DNA of 64,000 nt from Caldimonas manganoxidans ATCC BAA-369. Its GTDB lineage: Bacteria; Pseudomonadota; Gammaproteobacteria; Burkholderiales; Burkholderiaceae_C. The stretch lies in assembly GCF_000381125.1 (NCBI RefSeq), contig NZ_KB905931.1:1-64000 (forward strand). The letters are read 5' to 3'. Position 1 is the first letter of the stretch, and the number at the start of each line of letters is the position of its first letter. Below the pieces are notes generated by a model that was not told the origin of the DNA, ran no database searches, and saw nothing but the letters and a program-made list of their open reading frames with translations. A program made the position numbers and the translations under genes. This document shows positions 19,747 through 28,465 of the stretch, in pieces.

Positions 19747-20642
19747 GCCTGATCCTGGACGCATTCTGGCGCGCGCTGGCCTACTGCCTGCACCCGCGCG
19801 TCATCCTGTTGTCACTGGCGCCGCTGCTGCTGACGGCCGGTCTGTGTTTCGTGCTGGGCTGGTTCTACTGGGAGGCCGCGGTCGATGCGGTGGATGCCTG
19901 GCTGCGAGGCTGGGCCCTGGTGAACAGCTTCACGCTGTGGTTGGAATCGATGGGCGCCACCGGCCTGCGTGCGGTGATGGCGCCATTGATCGTGGTGGCG
20001 CTGGCCGTGCCGGTGATCGTCGTGGTGTCGCTGATGGCCGTCTCGGCCCTGATGACGCCGGCCTTGGTGCGCCTGGTGGGCGCTCGACGCTTCCCGCAGC
20101 TGCAGCGTCGCCAAGGCGACTCGTTCTGGCGGTCCCTCCTGTGGATGCTGGGGCACACCCTGGTGGCACTGGTCGCCTTGGTGATCAGCCTGCCGCTGTG
20201 GCTCATCCCACCGCTGGCGCTGGTGTTGCCGCCGCTGATTTGGGGCTGGCTCACCTACCGTGTGTTGGCCTTCGATGCCTTGGCCGACCATGCCGAGCGC
20301 GCCGAGCGCCGCGCCCTCATGCGCGAACACCGCTGGCCCTTGCTGGGCATGGGCTTGCTCAGCGGCTACCTTGGGGCTGCCCCGGCCTTGCTGTGGGCGC
20401 TGGGCGCCTTGGCCTTCATCCTGGCGCCGCTGCTGGTGGTGGTGTCGGTGTGGCTTTACACCTTGGTGTTTGCGTTTTCCTCGCTATGGTTCATCCACTA
20501 CGCCTTGGCGGCGTTGGAGCGCCGGCGCCACCAGGCCGATCCCTGCGTTGCGTCCGTCGAGGCCCCCGCGGTGTCGCCTCCCGAGGCCGTGCCTGGGGCG
20601 GGCCGGCTCGAGCCCCCCGCAGGGCCGGGGACGCCGGACTGA
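19743..20642 (+). CDS. EI24/CysZ-like integral membrane protein
   Basis: 299 residues with about six hydrophobic segments; LTYRVLAFDALADHAERAERRALMREHRW is a conserved cytoplasmic loop of the EI24-domain group. CysZ members are sulfate transporters, but this Burkholderiales type is not proven to be one and no sulfur-assimilation genes lie nearby. The last 40 residues are Pro/Ala-rich. The start ATG overlaps the DUF1415 gene stop. Confidence 0.82.
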   Translation: MSLILDAFWRALAYCLHPRVILLSLAPLLLTAGLCFVLGWFYWEAAVDAVDAWLRGWALVNSFTLWLESMGATGLRAVMAPLIVVALAVPVIVVVSLMAVSALMTPALVRLVGARRFPQLQRRQGDSFWRSLLWMLGHTLVALVALVISLPLWLIPPLALVLPPLIWGWLTYRVLAFDALADHAERAERRALMREHRWPLLGMGLLSGYLGAAPALLWALGALAFILAPLLVVVSVWLYTLVFAFSSLWFIHYALAALERRRHQADPCVASVEAPAVSPPEAVPGAGRLEPPAGPGTPD

Positions 20643-20678
20643 GCCCCCAGCCACCCCCATCGATCCACGAGGGTTTTC

Positions 20679-21494
20679 ATGGACTTCGGACTGATCATCG
20701 TTGGCGACGAGATCCTCTCGGGCAAGCGCCAGGACCAGCACCTGCCGCGGCTGTTGGCGCTGCTGTCGCAGCGCGGGCTGGCGCTGCGCTGGGCCCGGTA
20801 CGTGGGTGACGACCCGCCGCGCCTGGAGGCCGCGCTCAAAGACGCCTTTGCCAGCGGTGATGTGGTGTTCAGCTGTGGGGGCATTGGCGCGACGCCCGAT
20901 GACCACACCCGCCAATGCGCCGCGCGTGCGCTGGGCGTGCCGCTGGCGTTGCATCCCCAGGCCAAAGCGCTCATCGAAGAGCGCATGCGCGACCTGGCGC
21001 GCGAACAAGGGCAGCCCTTCGAACCCGATCGGCCCGACAACGTCCACCGCCTCAACATGGGCGTCTTTCCCGAGGGGGCGACGATCATTCCCAACCCCTA
21101 CAACAAGATTCCCGGCTTCTCCGTGGGGCATGTGCATTTCTTGCCGGGTTTCCCGGTCATGGCCTGGCCGATGATGGAATGGGTGCTGGACCATCGGTAC
21201 CGGCATCTCTTCCATGCCCGCCCCCGATCGGAGCGCTCGGTCATCGTCTACGGCAGCATGGAGGCCACCCTCACCCCGTTGATGGAGTCCATCGAAGGGC
21301 GGCATCCCCAGGTGCGGGTGTTCAGCCTGCCCAGCGTCGATCATCCCGAGCACGGTCGGCACATCGAACTCGGGGTCAAAGGGCCGCCCGATGCGGTGAA
21401 TCCAGCCTATGCCGACTTGCTGGCCGGCCTGCGGGCACTGGGCGTGTCATTGGGCCCCGAATTGGTGCGAGACGCGGCCGCGACCAGCCCTTGA
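20679..21494 (+). CDS. CinA-like N-terminal (MoaB/Mog fold) protein
   Basis: 271 residues. GLIIVGDEILSGKRQDQH and FSCGGIGATPDDHTRQCAA match the molybdopterin-binding fold of competence/damage-inducible protein CinA, and the FPEGATIIPNP...PGFPVMAWPMME part matches the CinA ADP-ribose-pyrophosphatase-type domain. The C-terminal nicotinamide-nucleotide amidohydrolase domain is absent. A role in nucleotide clean-up is inferred from the family. Third gene of the run DUF1415-EI24-CinA; the glnA regulatory region follows immediately. Confidence 0.87.
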   Translation: MDFGLIIVGDEILSGKRQDQHLPRLLALLSQRGLALRWARYVGDDPPRLEAALKDAFASGDVVFSCGGIGATPDDHTRQCAARALGVPLALHPQAKALIEERMRDLAREQGQPFEPDRPDNVHRLNMGVFPEGATIIPNPYNKIPGFSVGHVHFLPGFPVMAWPMMEWVLDHRYRHLFHARPRSERSVIVYGSMEATLTPLMESIEGRHPQVRVFSLPSVDHPEHGRHIELGVKGPPDAVNPAYADLLAGLRALGVSLGPELVRDAAATSP

Positions 21495-21508
21495 TTGGTG
21501 CATCTCAT

Positions 21509-21525
21509 TGCACTATTGTGGTGCC
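21509..21525. promoter_or_regulatory. NtrC-binding site upstream of glnA
   Basis: TGCAC at 21509-21513, seven bases, then GTGCC at 21521-21525: nine of ten arm bases match the NtrC consensus TGCAC-N7-GTGCA. A further GGTGCA half-site lies at 21497-21502. The centre is about 117 bases before the -24 element of the sigma-54 promoter, a normal enhancer distance. Confidence 0.7.
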
Positions 21526-21631
21526 TTGAGGGCGCCATGCCCCGTGGCGGTCGAGGGAGGTCGCGGGGGGGCGGTCAGGGAGAGGGCTGCGACCCGTTGT
21601 CGTGCCGACGATGCACCGGAATGCGTCGGTC

Positions 21632-21650
21632 TTGGCATGCTTTCTGCTAA
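21632..21650 (+). promoter_or_regulatory. Sigma-54 promoter of glnA
   Basis: TTGGCAT-GCTTT-CTGCTAA gives the GG and GC dinucleotides exactly ten bases apart, matching the -24/-12 consensus TGGCAC-N5-TTGCW closely. The expected start near 21659 leaves a leader of about 57 bases before the glnA ATG. Confidence 0.72.
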
Positions 21651-21715
21651 ATTGCCCGCGCGGGCCGTGCTTCGGCCTCCCCTTTCCCCTCACACACATC
21701 CGCTAGGAGCATTTG

Positions 21716-23134
21716 ATGGCCAACAAGACGGTCGCCGACGTGATGAAGATGGTGAAGGACCACGAAGTCAAATTCGTCGACTTCCGCTTCACCGATACCC
21801 GTGGCAAGGAGCAGCACGTCACCGTGCCCATCTCGGCCTTCGACGAAGACAAGTTCACGTCGGGTCACGCCTTCGACGGTTCCTCGATCGCCGGCTGGAA
21901 AGGCATCGAGGCCTCGGACATGCTGCTGATGCCTGACCCCAACACTGCCAACATCGATCCGTTCTACGAAGAGCCTACGCTTTTCATGACCTGCGACGTG
22001 ATCGAGCCGGGCGACGGCAAGCCCTATGAGCGCGATCCGCGCTCGCTGGCCAAGCGGGCCGAGGCCTATCTGAAGTCCTCTGGCATCGGCGATGCGGCCT
22101 ACTTCGGTCCGGAGCCCGAATTCTTCGTGTTCGACAGCATTCGCTGGAACGTGGACATGTCCGGCTGCTTCGTGAAGATCGAGTCCGAAGAAGCGGCTTG
22201 GAACACCGGCAAGGAGTACGAGCACGGCAATACCGGCTACCGTCCCACCGTCAAGGGCGGCTACTTCCCGGTGCCCCCGGTCGACTCCGGTCAGGACCTG
22301 CGCTCGGAGATGTGCCTGATCCTGGAGCAGCTGGGTGTTCCGGTGGAAGTGCATCACCACGAAGTGGCCAACGCCGGCCAAATGGAGATCGGCACCAAGT
22401 TCAGCACCCTGGTGCAACGTGCCGACTGGCTGCAGCTGCAGAAGTACGTGATCCAAAACGTGGCCCATGCCTATGGCAAGACGGCCACCTTCATGCCCAA
22501 GCCCATCGTGGGTGACAACGGCTCGGGCATGCACGTGCACCAGTCGGTGTGGAAAGACGGCAAGAACCTGTTTGCGGGCGATGGCTATGCCGGCCTGTCG
22601 GACTTCGCGCTGTACTACATCGGCGGCATCATCAAGCACGCCCGTGCCCTCAATGCCATCACCAACCCGACCACCAACAGCTACAAGCGTCTGGTGCCGG
22701 GCTTCGAAGCGCCGGTCAAGCTGGCCTACTCCAGCCGCAACCGTTCGGCGTCCATCCGCATCCCCTACGTGGCCAATCCGAAGGGGCGCCGCATCGAGGC
22801 CCGCTTCCCGGACCCCATGGCCAACCCGTACCTGTGCTTCGCGGCGCTGCTGATGGCCGGCCTGGACGGCGTGGAAAACAAGATCCACCCCGGCGAAGCC
22901 GCCACCAAGGACCTGTACCACCTGCCGCCCGAGGAAGACGCGAAGATCCCGACCGTCTGCCACAGCCTCGACCAAGCGCTGGAGTACCTGGACAAAGACC
23001 GTGCCTTCCTGACCAAGGGTGGGGTGTTCACCGATGCCTTCATCGATGCCTACATCGAACTGAAGATGCAAGAAGTGACGCGCTTCCGCATGACCACCCA
23101 CCCGGTGGAATTCGACATGTACTACAGCCTGTAA
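21716..23134 (+). CDS. glnA: Type I glutamine synthetase
   Basis: 472 residues. It makes glutamine from glutamate, ammonium and ATP as a dodecamer in the cytosol. Visible motifs: [26 protein letters not shown], the ATP-site [25 protein letters not shown] and the adenylylation loop [12 protein letters not shown], whose tyrosine is the GlnE target. ATG 21716 is preceded by TAGGAG; a TTG directly before it is ignored. The upstream NtrC site and sigma-54 promoter and the downstream ntrBC genes indicate nitrogen-starvation induction. Confidence 0.97.
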   Translation: MANKTVADVMKMVKDHEVKFVDFRFTDTRGKEQHVTVPISAFDEDKFTSGHAFDGSSIAGWKGIEASDMLLMPDPNTANIDPFYEEPTLFMTCDVIEPGDGKPYERDPRSLAKRAEAYLKSSGIGDAAYFGPEPEFFVFDSIRWNVDMSGCFVKIESEEAAWNTGKEYEHGNTGYRPTVKGGYFPVPPVDSGQDLRSEMCLILEQLGVPVEVHHHEVANAGQMEIGTKFSTLVQRADWLQLQKYVIQNVAHAYGKTATFMPKPIVGDNGSGMHVHQSVWKDGKNLFAGDGYAGLSDFALYYIGGIIKHARALNAITNPTTNSYKRLVPGFEAPVKLAYSSRNRSASIRIPYVANPKGRRIEARFPDPMANPYLCFAALLMAGLDGVENKIHPGEAATKDLYHLPPEEDAKIPTVCHSLDQALEYLDKDRAFLTKGGVFTDAFIDAYIELKMQEVTRFRMTTHPVEFDMYYSL

Positions 23135-23175
23135 GGCCAACCGACGGCTCTTGCGAGGGAGCCGCTTGCGTGACG

Positions 23176-23197
23176 AAGGGTGGCATTTGCCACCCTT
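23176..23197 (+). terminator. Hairpin terminator after glnA
   Basis: A 9-bp perfect stem (23176-23184 with 23189-23197, loop of 4) follows the glnA stop by 41 bases. The downstream bases are only moderately T-rich, so it may act as a partial terminator or an mRNA 3' stabiliser before the ntr genes. Confidence 0.6.
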
Positions 23198-23343
23198 TGT
23201 CGCTTTCCAAGGCAGGCATGGCTGGACCCTGATGCCGCAGATGCCCGATACTGCAGGTTTGGCGACGCCGCAGACGAGCCGTGAACCCGGCGGCCGAGCC
23301 CAGGTCTATTCAGACGACAGAACAGCCCGTTCGCACTGACCTC

Positions 23344-23859
23344 ATGCCACGAATCGACTTCTGCCGCTTGCTGGTGATGGCCGCCTGCATCACGTCTGCT
23401 GCGCCAGCCTGGTCGCAGACGGTCTACCGTTGCCCAGGCAACCATTTCACCAATGCCCTCACGCCCAAAGAGGCCGAGGCCAAAGGCTGTCGCGTGGTCG
23501 AAGGTGGCAATGTGACCATCGTGGAGTCGCGCCGGCCGCCCCCCGCGGCGGCCCGGCCCTCAGGCGGTGGCACGAGTTCGGCTGCGGCTTCGCCCGGCCC
23601 GCGCATCGACCCCAACGAGCAGCGGGCCCGTGACAGCGATGCCCGGCGCATCCTGGAGGCCGAACTGCGCCGTGAGGAGGAAGCCTTGGCTGCATTGCGC
23701 AAGGAGTACAACAACGGCGAGCCCGAGCGTCGCGGCGACGAGCGCAACTATCAGAAGTATCTCGACCGTGTGGCGGCTTTGCAGGCCGACATCGCTCGCA
23801 AGGAGGCCGACATCGCCTCCATCCGCCGTGAGTTGGCCCGGCTGCCGGCTGCGCCTTGA
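23344..23859 (+). CDS. Small secreted coiled-coil protein between glnA and ntrB
   Basis: 171 residues. A signal peptide (RLLVMAACITSAAPAWS) is followed by a DUF4124-like start (QTVYRCPGNHFTN), a Pro/Ser-rich linker, and a C-terminal charged coiled coil of about 90 residues. The function is unknown; it probably acts in the periplasm. Start ATG 23344 is chosen to place the signal peptide properly. Its stop overlaps the TTG start of ntrB, so the nitrogen sensor kinase is translated from the same message. Confidence 0.78.
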   Translation: MPRIDFCRLLVMAACITSAAPAWSQTVYRCPGNHFTNALTPKEAEAKGCRVVEGGNVTIVESRRPPPAAARPSGGGTSSAAASPGPRIDPNEQRARDSDARRILEAELRREEEALAALRKEYNNGEPERRGDERNYQKYLDRVAALQADIARKEADIASIRRELARLPAAP

Positions 23860-24992
23860 GGTCCAGGTCCTTGGCGGAGTCCTCTGCCCGCGTTGCCTCG
23901 CCTGATGGCGCCGATGTTGCCCAGGCACTGTCGGCCCATGTGGCGGCGTTCGACCAATTGGCCACCATGGTGGCCTTGGTGCGCACCGATGGCAGTTGCC
24001 GCTTCGTCAATGCGGCCTTCGAAACCGTGCTGGGCTTGTCCCGACGCAGCATGCTGCGTGGTTCGCTGTTCGACTGGTTTGTCGAGCCCGATATCGTGCG
24101 CGAGACCGTCGCGGCCGTGGCCCGCAATGAGTTTTCCATCAGCCGCTTCGAGACCCAGTTGCGGCGCCCACCGGGTGCGGCGACCACCGAATGGCTGCCG
24201 GTGCACGTGATCGTCACCCAAACCGACGAGCCCGAGCAGGTGTTGGTCGAATTGGTGGAGATCGAGCAGCAAACCCGGCAGGACCGCGAGGAACGTGCGC
24301 TGGACCAGGCTCAAGCCACCAAGGAGCTGATTCGCAACCTCGCTCATGAGATCAAGAACCCCTTGGGGGGCATCCGTGGGGCCGCCCAGTTGCTGCAAAT
24401 GGAGGTCGAATCCAAGGGCTTGGCCGAATACACCCAGGTCATCATCCACGAGGCCGACCGCTTGCAAGCCCTGGTCGATCGCCTGCTCGCGCCGCACCGC
24501 AAACCCCATGTCGTGGGCGATGTGAACGTGCATGAAGTCTGCGAGCGGGTGCGGTCGCTGATCCTGGCGGAGTTCCCGCGGGGCCTGACCGTGCGGCGCG
24601 ACTACGACATTTCCATCCCGGAGTTCCGGGGCGACCGTGAGCAGCTCATCCAGGCGGTGCTCAACATTGCCCACAACGCCGCCCAGGCGCTCAGCCAGCG
24701 CATCGCCGCGGGGGATGCCTGCATCACCTTGCGCACCCGTATCGCGCGCCAAGTCACGATTGGCAAGCAGCGCTATCGTCTGGCATTGGAATTGCATGTC
24801 CAAGACAACGGCCCGGGCGTGCCCGAGTCGATCCGTGATCGCATCTTCTTCCCATTGGTGTCGGGGCGCGAAGGCGGATCGGGTTTGGGGCTGACGCTGG
24901 CGCAGACTTTCGTGCAGCAACATCAAGGCACGATCGAATGCGAAAGCGAGCCTGGGCACACGGTGTTCAAGATCCTGATTCCTCTGCCCTGA
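23856..24992 (+). CDS. ntrB: Nitrogen regulation sensor histidine kinase NtrB (GlnL)
   Basis: 378 residues with the TTG start. A PAS domain (about 30-130) precedes the HisKA motif LIRNLAHEIKNPLGGIRGAAQLL and the ATPase motifs NIAHNAAQAL, DNGPGVP and GGSGLGLTLAQ. NtrB phosphorylates NtrC when nitrogen is limiting and is inhibited through PII. The start is not certain: TTG at 23856 overlaps the previous stop (TTGA) and keeps the whole PAS domain; the first in-frame ATG would cut into it. Followed by ntrC after 61 bases. Confidence 0.93.
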   Translation: MRSRSLAESSARVASPDGADVAQALSAHVAAFDQLATMVALVRTDGSCRFVNAAFETVLGLSRRSMLRGSLFDWFVEPDIVRETVAAVARNEFSISRFETQLRRPPGAATTEWLPVHVIVTQTDEPEQVLVELVEIEQQTRQDREERALDQAQATKELIRNLAHEIKNPLGGIRGAAQLLQMEVESKGLAEYTQVIIHEADRLQALVDRLLAPHRKPHVVGDVNVHEVCERVRSLILAEFPRGLTVRRDYDISIPEFRGDREQLIQAVLNIAHNAAQALSQRIAAGDACITLRTRIARQVTIGKQRYRLALELHVQDNGPGVPESIRDRIFFPLVSGREGGSGLGLTLAQTFVQQHQGTIECESEPGHTVFKILIPLP

Positions 24993-25053
24993 GCACAATC
25001 CGGGAGGGGCTCAGGCCCACAGACCACAGGCGAGGAGCGCAGGCGGCAGCCCT

Positions 25054-26556
25054 ATGAAACCCATCTGGATCGTTGACGACGACCAATCCATTCGCTTCGT
25101 GCTGGAAAAGGCCCTGGCACGCGAGGCCCTCCCGGTGCGCAGCTTCACCAACGCGCGCGACGTGCTGGCCGCGCTGGAAGACGATGAGCCGCAAGTGTTG
25201 GTGTCGGACATCCGCATGCCCGGCGGCTCGGGGATCGACTTGCTGGCACGGGTCAAGGAGCGTCATCCGGGGCTGCCGGTCATCATCATGACGGCCTTCT
25301 CCGATTTGGACAGCGCCGTCTCCGCCTTCCAAGGCGGGGCGTTCGAATACCTGCCCAAGCCTTTCGATCTGCCCAAGGCCGTGGAGCTGATCCGCCGCGC
25401 GGTGGACGAAAGCTTGCGTGAGGAGGTGCGCGACGAGCGCTTGGCGCAGGTGCCCGAGATGCTGGGCCAAGCCCCAGCGATGCAAGACGTCTTTCGCGCC
25501 ATTGGTCGCCTCAGCCAGAGCAATGTCACCGTCTTGATCACGGGCGAAAGCGGTTCGGGCAAGGAACTGGTGGCGCGTGCGCTGCACAAGCACAGCCCGC
25601 GCGCCAGCGGGCCCTTCATCGCCATCAACACTGCGGCCATTCCGAAGGATTTGCTCGAAAGCGAGCTGTTCGGCCACGAGCGTGGGGCGTTCACCGGCGC
25701 GCAGACGACACGGCGCGGCCGCTTCGAGCAGGCCGATGGCGGCACGCTCTTCCTCGACGAAATCGGCGACATGCCCTTCGACCTGCAAACACGCCTGTTG
25801 CGCGTGCTCAGCGATGGGCAGTTTTATCGGGTCGGGGGTCACAACCCGCTGCGCAGCAATGTGCGGGTGATCGCCGCCACGCATCAAAACTTGGAAGAGC
25901 GTGTCCGGCAGGGGGTGTTCCGTGAGGACTTGTTCCATCGTCTCAACGTCATTCGCCTGCGCCTGCCGCCACTGCGTGAGCGGCGCGAAGACATTCCCAC
26001 GCTGGCACGCTACTTCTTGCAAAAAAGCGCCAAGGAATTGGGGGTGGAGGCCAAGCGCATTTCCGATGCGGCGCTGGAGCGTTTGCTCAGCTTCGACTTT
26101 CCGGGCAACGTGCGTCAGCTCGAAAACATCTGCCACTGGCTCACCGTAATGGCGCCGGCGCAGGTCATCGAGGCCAAGGACTTGCCGCCTGAACTGCTGG
26201 GCGAGGCCACGCTGTCGCCCAAGCCGGCGGTGTCGGTGCTGCCGCCGGTGCCGCCCAGCGCGACGGCCGTGGTGGGCGCTGGGGCCACTGCCGCAGTGCA
26301 GCCCCCAGCGCCTGGCGAGGCGGCCAGCGCCCCGGCCGGTGACTGGCTGCGCGATTTGGAGCGCGAAGCCCGCGATCTGCTGTTGGCCGGGCAGCCCAAT
26401 GTGTGGGATACCTTGAGCCGCCGCTTCGAGGCTCGGCTCATCCACACGGCGCTGGAGCTGACGCGCGGACGGCGTATCGAGGCGGCTCAGAAGCTGGGCA
26501 TCGGGCGCAACACCATCACCCGCAAGATCCAGGAACTCGGTCTGGACGAGTCATGA
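25054..26556 (+). CDS. ntrC: Nitrogen response regulator NtrC (GlnG)
   Basis: 500 residues. Receiver (1-120) with the DD pair in IVDDDQSIRF, phospho-Asp in VLVSDIRMPGGSG and lysine in LPKPF; sigma-54 AAA+ domain with Walker A GESGSGKE, the sigma-54 contact GAFTGA and Walker B GGTLFLDEIGD; a Pro/Ala linker of about 50 residues; C-terminal Fis-type HTH ending AAQKLGIGRNTITRKIQEL. It activates glnA and other nitrogen genes from sites such as 21509-21525. Its end lies 18 bases from the convergent xth. Confidence 0.96.
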   Translation: MKPIWIVDDDQSIRFVLEKALAREALPVRSFTNARDVLAALEDDEPQVLVSDIRMPGGSGIDLLARVKERHPGLPVIIMTAFSDLDSAVSAFQGGAFEYLPKPFDLPKAVELIRRAVDESLREEVRDERLAQVPEMLGQAPAMQDVFRAIGRLSQSNVTVLITGESGSGKELVARALHKHSPRASGPFIAINTAAIPKDLLESELFGHERGAFTGAQTTRRGRFEQADGGTLFLDEIGDMPFDLQTRLLRVLSDGQFYRVGGHNPLRSNVRVIAATHQNLEERVRQGVFREDLFHRLNVIRLRLPPLRERREDIPTLARYFLQKSAKELGVEAKRISDAALERLLSFDFPGNVRQLENICHWLTVMAPAQVIEAKDLPPELLGEATLSPKPAVSVLPPVPPSATAVVGAGATAAVQPPAPGEAASAPAGDWLRDLEREARDLLLAGQPNVWDTLSRRFEARLIHTALELTRGRRIEAAQKLGIGRNTITRKIQELGLDES

Positions 26557-26574
26557 GGGGCTGACCGCGAGCCG

Positions 26575-27339
26575 TCAGTCCAGGTGGGCCAGCACCGGGG
26601 CGTGGTCGCTGGGGCGCTCGTTTTTCCGCGGGGTTTTGTCGATGGTGCAAGCCCTCACCCTGGGCTTGAGCGCTTCGCTGACCAGAATGTGGTCGATGCG
26701 CAGGCCCTGGTTCTTGCGAAACGCCAAGTTGCGGTAGTCCCACCACGACCAGCTCTTGGGCGGCTGCTCGAAGAGCCGGAAGGCATCGTGCAAGCCCAGG
26801 GCCAGTAGTTGGCGAAACTGCTCGCGTTCTTCGGGCGTGCAATGGATCTGTCCGGCCCAGGCGACCGGGTCGTACACATCGCGGTCTTCGGGGGCGATGT
26901 TGTAGTCGCCCATCAGCACCAGCCGCGGGTGGCGGCTCAATTCCTCGCGCACCCAGTCGCGCAAGGCGCGCATCCACTGCATTTTGTAGTCGAACTTGTC
27001 GGTGCCCGGGGCCTGTCCGTTGGGGACATAGGCCCCGATCACGCGCAGCTCGCCCACCGTGCCGGCGATGACGCGGGCCTGCTCGTCGGCAAAGCCAGGG
27101 ATGTTGCGCACCACGTCTTGGGCGGGCGTTTTGCTCAGCAAGGCCACGCCGTTGTAGGTCTTTTGGCCGAAACACTGCGCGCAGTAGCCGGCCTGTGCAA
27201 ATTCGGCGTGCGGAAACTTGTCATCGGTCAGCTTGGTTTCCTGCAGCACCAACACGTCGGGCTGCTGCTGACGCAGCCAGTCCAGCACCTGGGGCAGGCG
27301 CACGGCCAGGGAGTTGACATTCCAGGTGGCAAGTTGCAT
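26575..27339 (-). CDS. xth: Exodeoxyribonuclease III (AP endonuclease)
   Basis: 254 residues of the endonuclease/exonuclease/phosphatase fold. TWNVNSLAVRLPQVLDWL, LQETKL (catalytic Glu), LMGDYNIAPEDRDVYDP (Asp and Asn), GLRIDHILVS and the terminal SDHAPVLAHLD (Asp-His) are all present. It cleaves abasic sites and removes 3' blocks in base-excision repair in the cytosol. Monocistronic-looking, convergent with ntrC. Confidence 0.95.
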   Translation of the reverse strand: MQLATWNVNSLAVRLPQVLDWLRQQQPDVLVLQETKLTDDKFPHAEFAQAGYCAQCFGQKTYNGVALLSKTPAQDVVRNIPGFADEQARVIAGTVGELRVIGAYVPNGQAPGTDKFDYKMQWMRALRDWVREELSRHPRLVLMGDYNIAPEDRDVYDPVAWAGQIHCTPEEREQFRQLLALGLHDAFRLFEQPPKSWSWWDYRNLAFRKNQGLRIDHILVSEALKPRVRACTIDKTPRKNERPSDHAPVLAHLD

Positions 27340-27689
27340 CGGGTGTGGGGTGCAAGAGGTGGGACGAGGAGTTTAGACGCTGCACACCGAACCGCAACCG
27401 GCCTCGATGGCCGCACTGCAGCGCCCAAGACGTGGACGGTCTGGCCGCGCCGTCCGAGCCAGCACCCGGCGCTGGCCCCCATGCAAAGCGAGCCCATGCC
27501 CCAGTCATGACCGAGGCCAGTGGCGCCGGCCCACGATGAGGGGATCAAAAAGAAGCCTGATCAAAAAGAAGCCTGGCTACCAGACGGGTGTGCACCCGCC
27601 TTTGGCTGGCCAAAACGATCAAGGGCTTGCAGCCCCGGATCGCCCCACGATGACCGGCGTCGGGGCCCTGCTGAGGGCAGGGCGATGAC
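27340..27689. other. Gene-free stretch with a short tandem repeat
   Basis: About 350 bases between xth and the Fur-box promoter. Apart from the tandem 16-base repeat at 27543-27574 I find no gene, RNA or terminator. A short plus-strand frame crosses the repeat but has no ribosome site. Confidence 0.4.
27543..27574. repeat. Perfect tandem duplication of 16 bases
   Basis: GATCAAAAAGAAGCCT occurs twice head to tail (27543-27558 and 27559-27574). It is A-rich against a GC-rich background. No inverted partner or adjacent element end is visible. Confidence 0.85.
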
Positions 27690-27727
27690 TTGACGTGCAG
27701 TATAAACACAAATGAGAATCGTTCGCA
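27690..27727 (+). promoter_or_regulatory. Fur-box-type promoter before the small coiled-coil gene
   Basis: TTGACG (27690-27695), an 18-base spacer and GAGAAT (27714-27719) form a plausible sigma-70 promoter. The -10 is covered by TGAGAATCGTTCGCA (27713-27727), which matches 10 of 14 arm positions of the 7-1-7 Fur consensus TGATAAT-N-ATTATCA. Overlap with the -10 is the usual repression geometry. Confidence 0.55.
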
Positions 27728-27800
27728 AGTTATCTGGGGTTCTGCGATGGCCTCTTGGACGCCGAGGGTGTCCGCGGCCTCATGAATGGGAGAGTCAGCC

Positions 27801-28139
27801 ATGGTCGACGTGGGAACGCTGGCGCAAGAGCATCGCGCCTTGGTGGCCTTGTATGGGCAGGTTCAAACCCGCTGCAGTGCGCAACTGCGGGAGCAGTCGC
27901 GGCGGATCCAATGTTTGGAGGCCGAGGTGATGCGCTTGCGCGCTGCCGTGATCGTGCAGCAAACGGCCTTGGCCATCGCGCAAGAAGAGCGCCGTCAGTG
28001 GGAAGCCGCGCTGCCAGGCTTGCCGCGGCGCATGGAGCTGAGCCGGCGCATCGAAGGCCTGGTCCAGCACCTGCAGTCTTTGTTGCGCGAACGCTCGCGC
28101 GCGGCATGGATGGTCATCGATCGACCCGGTCCGGGCTGA
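27801..28139 (+). CDS. Small coiled-coil protein of unknown function
   Basis: 112 residues, cytosolic-looking, almost wholly helical: repeated Leu/Ala/Gln/Arg heptads (QLREQSRRIQCLEAEVMRLR and following) suggest a coiled coil. No family recognised. ATG 27801 has GGGAGAG at a good distance; an ATG five codons upstream is less suited. It stands between a Fur-type promoter and the cobalamin riboswitch, so it may be the first gene of an iron-responsive transcript that continues into the riboswitch operon. Confidence 0.6.
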   Translation: MVDVGTLAQEHRALVALYGQVQTRCSAQLREQSRRIQCLEAEVMRLRAAVIVQQTALAIAQEERRQWEAALPGLPRRMELSRRIEGLVQHLQSLLRERSRAAWMVIDRPGPG

Positions 28140-28149
28140 TAGGATACGA

Positions 28150-28378
28150 CGGTCGGTGCTCGCAGTGCAGTTCATGCGCTGCAGTTCAACGGGAAGCTGG
28201 GGGGTGCCGTCCCATGCCGGTCGCACCTAACCAGCGCTGCCCCCGCAACGGTAAGTGGACGGAGACCGTGTCCTTGCTGGCACGCTCCAGCTTTCATCTG
28301 GCAAGCCACTGGTGATGCGCCTAGCGCATCGCCGGGAAGGCGATGAAGGTTGCATCCACCAGCCCGGATACCGGCCAA
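28150..28378 (+). promoter_or_regulatory. Cobalamin (B12) riboswitch
   Basis: The conserved landmarks are in order: AACGGGAA (about 28188), GCTGCCCCCGCAACGGTAA (28236-28254), GCCACTGG (28304-28311), GCCGGGAAGGCGA, and the B12 box AGCCCGGATACCGGCC (28361-28376). The aptamer ends about 90 bases before the DUF2796 gene, leaving room for an expression platform. Binding of adenosylcobalamin or related cobalamins normally shuts off the downstream genes, so this operon should be on when B12 is scarce. Confidence 0.95.
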
Positions 28379-28465
28379 CAGGGTGGCCCGGCCAATGTGC
28401 TGGGCCGTGAGGCTCATGCACCGTCGGGGAAGGCGGTGAGAGCGGATCTCTTTGCAGCGACCGTC

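Noticed and set aside
21497-21512. Second sigma-54-like element (GG...GC) close to the NtrC site
   Set aside because: The GG and GC are 11 rather than 10 bases apart, and the sequence is better explained as NtrC half-sites.
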